A DNA stretch of 5,409 bases from Actinomycetes bacterium (GTDB lineage Bacteria > Actinomycetota > Acidimicrobiia > Acidimicrobiales > RAAP-2). This document shows positions 1 to 4,068 of the stretch, one piece after another. Below the pieces are notes generated by a model. It did no database searches. It was not told the origin of the DNA and saw nothing but the letters and a program-made list of their open reading frames with translations. The position numbers were made by a program, and so were the translations under genes. The stretch spans positions 1-5,409 of the forward strand of contig JAJYYT010000164.1 of NCBI GenBank assembly GCA_021800645.1. Reading direction: 5' to 3'. Positions within the stretch are counted from its first letter, which is position 1; the number at the start of each line of letters is the position of its first letter.

Positions 1-52
1 CCGGACCGACGGAGAAGTGCCCGGGGCCGACAGTGAAGAGTGAAGGAGGACC
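1..52 (+). other. Leader of the M24 gene, possibly the tail of an upstream gene
   Basis: This stretch precedes the M24 gene. The frame beginning at base 2 is open from the window edge and ends at TGA 41-43. It would encode a short acidic tail, RTDGEVPGADSEE, which is a plausible protein C-terminus. Its stop runs directly into the M24 ribosome-binding site and lies 9 bases before the ATG, the usual arrangement inside an operon. The evidence is weak: 13 codons are too few to test for coding bias, and another frame is also open here until TGA 34-36. I see no recognisable promoter in these bases. Confidence 0.3.
43..50 (+). promoter_or_regulatory. Ribosome-binding site of the M24 gene
   Basis: AAGGAGGA is a near-perfect Shine-Dalgarno sequence ending two bases before ATG 53-55. 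The spacing is somewhat short, but the match is strong and it decides the start of the M24 gene. Confidence 0.8.
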
Positions 53-1186
53 ATGTTCGACTACGAGACCCGACGCAAGATCCTGTTCGAGAGGATGGGC
101 GAGCTGGGGGTCGACCTCGTGTTCCTCCCCCCCTCGGGAGACCTCGAGTACCTGACGGGTTTCAAGCGGCGGGCTCCGGCCTTCGGCAACATCGAGTACG
201 CGCACAGCTGGGTGACCGGCTGCTTCCTCGCCCCCGGTCACGAGCCCACGTTCGTCCTCCCACGCATGGTGGTCGCCTTCGACACCCCAGACGGGCTCAC
301 GGGAGACGTGACGGTCGTGGCCGAGACCGACGACGGCAGGGAGATCTTCCGGCGGGTCACGAAGTCCTTCGGCAGCGTGGGCAAGCTGGCGATCGGGGCT
401 CGCACGTGGGGAGACACCGTGACCGCCCTCCTCGGCATGTTGGGGTCGTGCGAGCTGGTGAGCGCGGATCGCTTGGTGAACCCGATGCGCCGCGTCAAGT
501 CCCCCGAGGAGCTGGAGGCAATGACCAAGGCGTGCCGCATCGTGGACGAGACGCTCGCTGTCGTGAGCCCGTCCGTACGAGCGGGGACGACCGAGCTCGA
601 GCTCGCCCGCGACGTGGACTTCCACATGCGCACGCTGGGCTCGCCGACGCCCTCGTTCGACACGGGCGTCTTCAGCATGGGTGCGGCGAGCGAACGCGAC
701 GCGACCGTGCGCCTCTCGGCCGGCGAGCTCGTGGCGGGCATGGGCGTCTCCTTCGATTTCGGCGCGGTCGTGGACGGTTACTGCTCGGACTTCGGGCGGA
801 CCGTCCACGTCGGCACCCCCTCGGCGGAGTACGAGCGGGTCTACGAGGTGGTGATGGCCGCGCAGGCCGCGGGCATCGCGGCCGTGCGCCCGGGCGTACC
901 GGCGTCGAGAGTGCACGCCGAGACCCGGAGGGTCATCGTCGACGCCGGGCTCGGCGAGTGGTTCCGGCATCGCACGGGCCACTGCATCGGGCTCGACGTC
1001 CACGAGCGGCCGTTCATCTCCGAGGAGGACCACACGCCGCTCGAGGCAGGCATGACCTTCACCGTCGAGCCGTCGGTGTTCCGTCCGGGGCACTACGGGG
1101 TGCGCGTGGAAGACGTGGTGGTCTGCGAGCCATCGGGAGGTCGGAAGCTGAACGAGTATCCTGTCACGCTGGTCGCCAACGGCTGA
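53..1186 (+). CDS. M24-family metallohydrolase (Xaa-Pro peptidase / creatinase / ectoine hydrolase-like)
   Basis: This 377-residue cytoplasmic hydrolase has the usual M24B layout: a creatinase-type N-terminal domain (about residues 5-135, with LEYLTGF at 31-37) and a C-terminal pita-bread catalytic domain (about 150-370). All five dinuclear metal ligands of the family are visible: D235 (FDFG), D246 (GYCSDFGRT), H310 (TGHCIGLDVH), E339 (TVEP) and E353 (GVRVED). The accessory histidines H306 and H317, at -4 and +7 from H310, are also present, as in aminopeptidase P. The histidine expected about 17 residues before the first Asp ligand is not there; that position is near T218 and has no His close by. 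No signal peptide or membrane segment is seen. The ATG is set by a strong Shine-Dalgarno sequence. The family includes prolidases, aminopeptidase P, creatinase, ectoine hydrolase (DoeA/EutD) and the DMSP lyase DddP, so the substrate cannot be assigned. The amine/amino-acid genes nearby make a small-molecule amidohydrolase at least as likely as a peptidase (inference). Confidence 0.93.
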   Translation: MFDYETRRKILFERMGELGVDLVFLPPSGDLEYLTGFKRRAPAFGNIEYAHSWVTGCFLAPGHEPTFVLPRMVVAFDTPDGLTGDVTVVAETDDGREIFRRVTKSFGSVGKLAIGARTWGDTVTALLGMLGSCELVSADRLVNPMRRVKSPEELEAMTKACRIVDETLAVVSPSVRAGTTELELARDVDFHMRTLGSPTPSFDTGVFSMGAASERDATVRLSAGELVAGMGVSFDFGAVVDGYCSDFGRTVHVGTPSAEYERVYEVVMAAQAAGIAAVRPGVPASRVHAETRRVIVDAGLGEWFRHRTGHCIGLDVHERPFISEEDHTPLEAGMTFTVEPSVFRPGHYGVRVEDVVVCEPSGGRKLNEYPVTLVANG

Positions 1187-1286
1187 CGCGACGTCGAGCT
1201 CGCTGTCGGCCGCGCGCCAGGTCGGCACGTTCCAGAGCTGTCGAGAGCAAGGAGGCGGTACGGGCGATCATCGCCGTTCACCAGTG
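1187..1286 (+). promoter_or_regulatory. Spacer between M24 and IclR genes, with possible operator and an orphan Shine-Dalgarno motif
   Basis: This 100-bp gap holds three things that can be pointed to. A perfect 13-bp palindrome, GGCGATCATCGCC, lies at 1263-1275. A strong Shine-Dalgarno match, AAGGAGG, lies at 1249-1255 with no ATG, GTG or TTG at normal distance. A 7-base direct repeat, GCTGTCG, occurs at 1202-1208 and 1237-1243. IclR proteins often bind short imperfect palindromes near their own gene, so the 13-mer could be an operator, but this is untested. No hairpin followed by a T-run is seen, so no intrinsic terminator separates the two genes and co-transcription is possible. Confidence 0.4.
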
Positions 1287-2225
1287 ATGCCATCAAAGGT
1301 CCGGGCGCCAAGTGAGCCGAAGTCGATGGCGTCGTCGAGCCGCCAGGGTGCTCGGGGCAGGCGACGGGGGAGCGAAGCCGGCGCGACGCGGACGGGCCCG
1401 GCCACGAGTGCGTCTCGCGGCGTGTCGGGCGAGGGTGCCGCACGACGGGTGGAGTTCGTGCAGTCGCTCGAGCGCGGCTTCGCGGTGATCCGCGCCTTCG
1501 AGCCGGACCGCACGCACATGAGCGTCACTGACGTCGCGCAGGCCACCGGGCTCACCCGGGCGGTCGCGCGGCGGTTCCTCCTCACCTTGGTCGAGCTGGG
1601 CTACGTGCGCAACGAGGGGCGGTCCTTCTCGCTACGGCCGCGCATCTTGGAGCTCGGCTACGGCTACCTGTCGGGGCTGACCTTCCCGGAGATCGCCCGA
1701 CCCTACATGGAGGAGCTCTCGGCCAAGGTGCAGGAGTCCGTCTCTGCGGCCGTCCTCGACGCCGATGACATCGTCTACGTCGCGAACGTCGTCCCGCGCC
1801 GGGTCATGACCATCAACGTGCCGATCGGCGGGAGGGACCCTGCCTACTGCACGTCGCTCGGACGGGTGCTGCTCGCCCAGCGAAGCGACGAGGAGATCGA
1901 CGCCTACCTCGAGTCCGTCGTCCTCGAGCGTCGCACCGAGAGGACCGTCACCGACCCGGTGACGATGGGGAAGATCCTTCGTGACGTGCGGGAGCAGGGG
2001 TACGCGTTCCTCGATCAGGAGCTCGAGGACGGCCTTGGCGCCATCGCCGTCCCGGTCCACGACGCGGCGGGCGCGGTGGTCGCCGCGATGAACGTCAGCG
2101 CCTACTCGCTGCGGGCGAGCCCAACGGTCTTCGTAGAGGAGTTCCTCCCCGCGCTGCGTGAGGTCGTCGTGCAGATCGAAGAAGAGGTCCGGGTCTCGGT
2201 GCAGCTCAAGGCATCGGCGGGCTGA
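1287..2225 (+). CDS. IclR-family transcriptional regulator, PcaR/PobR-like
   Basis: This is a DNA-binding regulator of the IclR family. Residues are counted from GTG 1284. The winged helix-turn-helix spans about 57-120 (VQSLERGFAVIRAF at 59-72, recognition region near GLTRAVARRFLLTLVELGYV). The IclR effector-binding domain spans about 130-305, with IVYVANV, PAYCTSLGRVLLA, QGYAFLDQELEDGLGAIAVPV and AAMNVSAYS. These blocks are most like the PcaR/PcaU/PobR branch, whose known ligands are aromatic acids, but no aromatic pathway gene is in view. Family members are usually about 250-270 residues, and here about 55 Ser/Arg/Gly/Ala-rich residues precede the conserved core. The start is therefore uncertain. 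GTG 1284 and ATG 1287 are adjacent and in frame; ATG 1326 and GTG 1449 (immediately before the conserved core) are also in frame. None has a well-placed Shine-Dalgarno sequence. It probably controls the flanking genes and perhaps itself (inference). Its 3' end overlaps the opposite-strand oxidoreductase gene by 20 bp. Confidence 0.92.
   Translation: MPSKVRAPSEPKSMASSSRQGARGRRRGSEAGATRTGPATSASRGVSGEGAARRVEFVQSLERGFAVIRAFEPDRTHMSVTDVAQATGLTRAVARRFLLTLVELGYVRNEGRSFSLRPRILELGYGYLSGLTFPEIARPYMEELSAKVQESVSAAVLDADDIVYVANVVPRRVMTINVPIGGRDPAYCTSLGRVLLAQRSDEEIDAYLESVVLERRTERTVTDPVTMGKILRDVREQGYAFLDQELEDGLGAIAVPVHDAAGAVVAAMNVSAYSLRASPTVFVEEFLPALREVVVQIEEEVRVSVQLKASAG
2206..2225. other. Convergent 3' overlap of the IclR and oxidoreductase genes
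   Basis: The IclR stop (TGA 2223-2225, plus strand) and the oxidoreductase stop (TGA at 2208-2206, minus strand) lie past each other, so the two coding regions share 20 bp. No intergenic space exists for a dedicated terminator. Transcripts from the two sides must either end inside the opposing gene or overlap as antisense RNA. Confidence 0.85.
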
Positions 2226-4068
2226 GGGTGCTGCGCAGGGCTCCTGGCGCCCCCGCGATGTCGTCGGTGGCCACTCCGGGGGGGCTTGCCAGCATGGCCA
2301 GTGGAGTCGGCAGGCACGGTGGCTGGGGCGCGAAGCCCGAACGTACGCCCGGGTCCTCGCCCGAGACGCGCCGTGCAACCTCTGCGACGACCGGTCCGCA
2401 GTAGCGGCCCTGGCACTTGCCCATCCCGGCTCGGGTGGTCCGTTTCAGCGCGCCGGCTCCGGCGCTCCAGGGTGCCACGGCCGCGAGCAGCTGGCCCATG
2501 GTGACCTCCTCGCAGCGGCACACGATCGTGCCGGGGTCCGCGAGCTGGTCCACGAGCTTCGGGCCGTCGAAGAGGCGCCACAGGGAGCGTTGGAAGCGCT
2601 CGTGGCGGGCGATCGTTCGGACGAGGTGCCGTTCACGCTCCTCGGTGCCCGAGGTGACGTGGCCGATGGAGCGTGCGGCATCGAGCCCGGCGAGCGCGCC
2701 CATCGCCTGGGCCACCTGTGCCCCGCCGATCCGCCCGCCGTCCCCAGCGCTCCACACCCCCTCGACCGACGTCCTGCCCCGAGGGTCGCGCACGATCGTG
2801 AGCGCGCCGCTCCTCGGGTCCAGGGACTGGTCGCACCCGAGCATCCTCGCGAGCTCGACAGAGGGGACGAACCCGTAGCCGAGGCACACGGTGTCCACCG
2901 AGAGCCGCCGCCGGGTCGCCTCGATCGGTCGCCCGCTCGCGTCGAGGCGCGCCACCTCTGCCCACTCGACGCGCGCTGTGCCACCCGCCGCCACGACCGA
3001 GGAGCGGGGGAGCAGGGGCACGCGAGCCAGCTCGCGCAGGTACCCGAGCCCTTGCAGGGAATGTCGTGGCGAGGATGCCGCAAGCCCGGCGAGGTGCAGC
3101 GCGGCCGCAGGCCGGAAGAGCGACGCGGTCTCGGTCACGGCCACCACGTCGACCCCGGCCGCGTGGAGCTCGGCGGCGACCTGGAGGTTGAGCGGCCCGT
3201 TCCCCGAGACGAGCACCCGGCGTCCGGGCGCGACCAGATAGGAGCGCAACAGCGTCTGAGCCGCGCCCGTGGTCATCACCCCCGGGAGCGTCCAGCCGGG
3301 GAACGGGACGCCGCGTTCGAAGGCGCCGGTCGCCAGCACGAGGCGCCGTGCCCCGAGCACGTAGCGACGAGCGGGTGAGACCGCGAAGAGCCGGGTAGGG
3401 CCGCTCGAGGCCCACACCCGGGTCTCGCGCAGCACGCGCACCGAGGACGCCGCCAGGCGCGCGAGGAGCTCGCGCCCCGTGCGGTACTGCGCGTCGAGCG
3501 CGGTCTCGTCGAGGTCGAAGCCGTTCGCCGGCTGCTTGAAGTACTGGCCGCCTACGCCGTGGCGGTTGTCGACGAGCGCGACGTCCGCGCCGGCTCCCGA
3601 GGCCTCGAGCGCGGCCGCCATCCCCGCAGGGCCGCCCCCGACGACCACGAGCTCGGCAGCGAGCTCCTCTTCGGGAACCTCGGGGAGCCCGAGGCCCGCC
3701 AGATCCGGAGCACGCGTCGGGGGGTCCGGCGTCAGTTCGAGCCCCTCGACGACCTCCTCCATGCACGCGAGCCGGCCGCCGCGGCCGGCGACGCTGATCG
3801 CGCACTCGCTGCACACGCCCATGCCGCAGAAGATCCCCCGGCTCCTGCCGGTGCGGGTGGTGCGGCACGCGAGCCGGCCCGCAGCGACCATGGCCGCCGC
3901 GATGCTCTCGCCGGCACGCGCGTGGAGCACCTCGCCCGCGTAGGTGATCGTGGTGTCCGTGGGTGCTGGAGGGATGCCGGGCTTCGTGATGCGCACCCCT
4001 CCCGGCGGCGTGGCGTCGCTGCAGCAATCGGGCGGGGTCGGACGGCGCGGCGGCGTCGGCCGGCTCAT
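2206..4068 (-). CDS. FAD-dependent oxidoreductase with two [2Fe-2S] domains (fused HcnA-HcnB / OoxA / SoxA-alpha-like subunit)
   Basis: This 620-residue cytoplasmic redox protein has four recognisable parts. A proline-rich lead (1-40) precedes a plant-type [2Fe-2S] domain (about 40-110) with ligands C81, C86, C89 and C102 (spacing C-x4-C-x2-C-x12-C). Next comes a pyridine-nucleotide-disulfide-reductase-like flavin module (about 138-460), with an FAD-binding GGGPAG at 144-149, a second Rossmann-like motif SGNGPLN at 288-294, and WSAGDGGRIGGAQVAQAMG. Last is a BFD-type [2Fe-2S] domain (about 515-568) with C517, C519, C552 and C557 and the block KRTTRAGMGKCQGRYCGP. This combines the small HcnA-like ferredoxin subunit with an HcnB/OoxA-like alpha subunit. 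It lacks the C-terminal aminomethyltransferase domain of full-length heterotetrameric sarcosine oxidase alpha. Relatives oxidise glycine, opines, D-hydroxyproline, proline or sarcosine together with a DadA-like beta subunit, and none is present in this window. The start is the ATG overlapping the TGA of the preceding gene (ATGA), implying translational coupling; the frame stays open further upstream, but only through that gene. About 20 unconserved residues follow the PQPPCLPTPL block at the C-terminus and overlap the IclR gene. Confidence 0.92.
   Translation of the reverse strand: MSRPTPPRRPTPPDCCSDATPPGGVRITKPGIPPAPTDTTITYAGEVLHARAGESIAAAMVAAGRLACRTTRTGRSRGIFCGMGVCSECAISVAGRGGRLACMEEVVEGLELTPDPPTRAPDLAGLGLPEVPEEELAAELVVVGGGPAGMAAALEASGAGADVALVDNRHGVGGQYFKQPANGFDLDETALDAQYRTGRELLARLAASSVRVLRETRVWASSGPTRLFAVSPARRYVLGARRLVLATGAFERGVPFPGWTLPGVMTTGAAQTLLRSYLVAPGRRVLVSGNGPLNLQVAAELHAAGVDVVAVTETASLFRPAAALHLAGLAASSPRHSLQGLGYLRELARVPLLPRSSVVAAGGTARVEWAEVARLDASGRPIEATRRRLSVDTVCLGYGFVPSVELARMLGCDQSLDPRSGALTIVRDPRGRTSVEGVWSAGDGGRIGGAQVAQAMGALAGLDAARSIGHVTSGTEERERHLVRTIARHERFQRSLWRLFDGPKLVDQLADPGTIVCRCEEVTMGQLLAAVAPWSAGAGALKRTTRAGMGKCQGRYCGPVVAEVARRVSGEDPGVRSGFAPQPPCLPTPLAMLASPPGVATDDIAGAPGALRSTLSPPMP
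2398..2520 (-). other. BFD-type [2Fe-2S] cysteine cluster of the oxidoreductase
   Basis: These bases encode C517 to C557 of the oxidoreductase. The arrangement C-x-C-x32-C-x4-C matches the bacterioferritin-associated-ferredoxin-like domain near the C-terminus of sarcosine-oxidase-alpha, OoxA and HcnB relatives. All four cysteines are kept, so a second [2Fe-2S] cluster is expected. Confidence 0.85.
3763..3828 (-). other. Plant-type [2Fe-2S] cysteine cluster of the oxidoreductase
   Basis: These bases encode C81 to C102 of the oxidoreductase. The four cysteines have the spacing of the Fer2_4 (HcnA-like) family, within IFCGMGVCSECAISV and the later RLAC. The domain should carry one [2Fe-2S] cluster for electron transfer to or from the flavin. 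Confidence 0.85.
4065..4068 (-). promoter_or_regulatory. ATGA stop-start overlap coupling the two minus-strand genes
   Basis: On the minus strand the bases read ATGA. The ATG starts the oxidoreductase and the TGA ends the GcvPB-like gene. Bases upstream of this ATG offer only a weak Shine-Dalgarno match (CGGA), so initiation probably depends on ribosomes finishing the preceding gene. This implies the two proteins are made together. Confidence 0.8.

Noticed and set aside
1263..1275. Palindrome GGCGATCATCGCC as an intrinsic terminator of the M24 gene
   Set aside because: The stem is short and no T-run follows. It fits an operator or leader hairpin better.
40..1287. Long plus-strand open frame overlapping the M24 gene
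   Set aside because: It translates to Arg/Gly/Pro/His-rich low-complexity sequence with no family motifs and covers the M24 gene in another frame. It is a by-product of high GC.
1632..2378. Minus-strand open frame opposite the IclR gene
   Set aside because: The product is His/Arg/Asp-rich antisense of a clear IclR protein, with no motif of its own.
2158..3378. Plus-strand open frame of 406 codons opposite the oxidoreductase
   Set aside because: Its product has no recognisable domain, while the opposite strand encodes complete flavin and iron-sulfur motifs. It is an antisense shadow.
2633..4027. Minus-strand open frame of 464 codons in a second frame across the oxidoreductase
   Set aside because: The translation is Arg/Gly/Ala-rich without motifs and is a frame shadow of the oxidoreductase gene.
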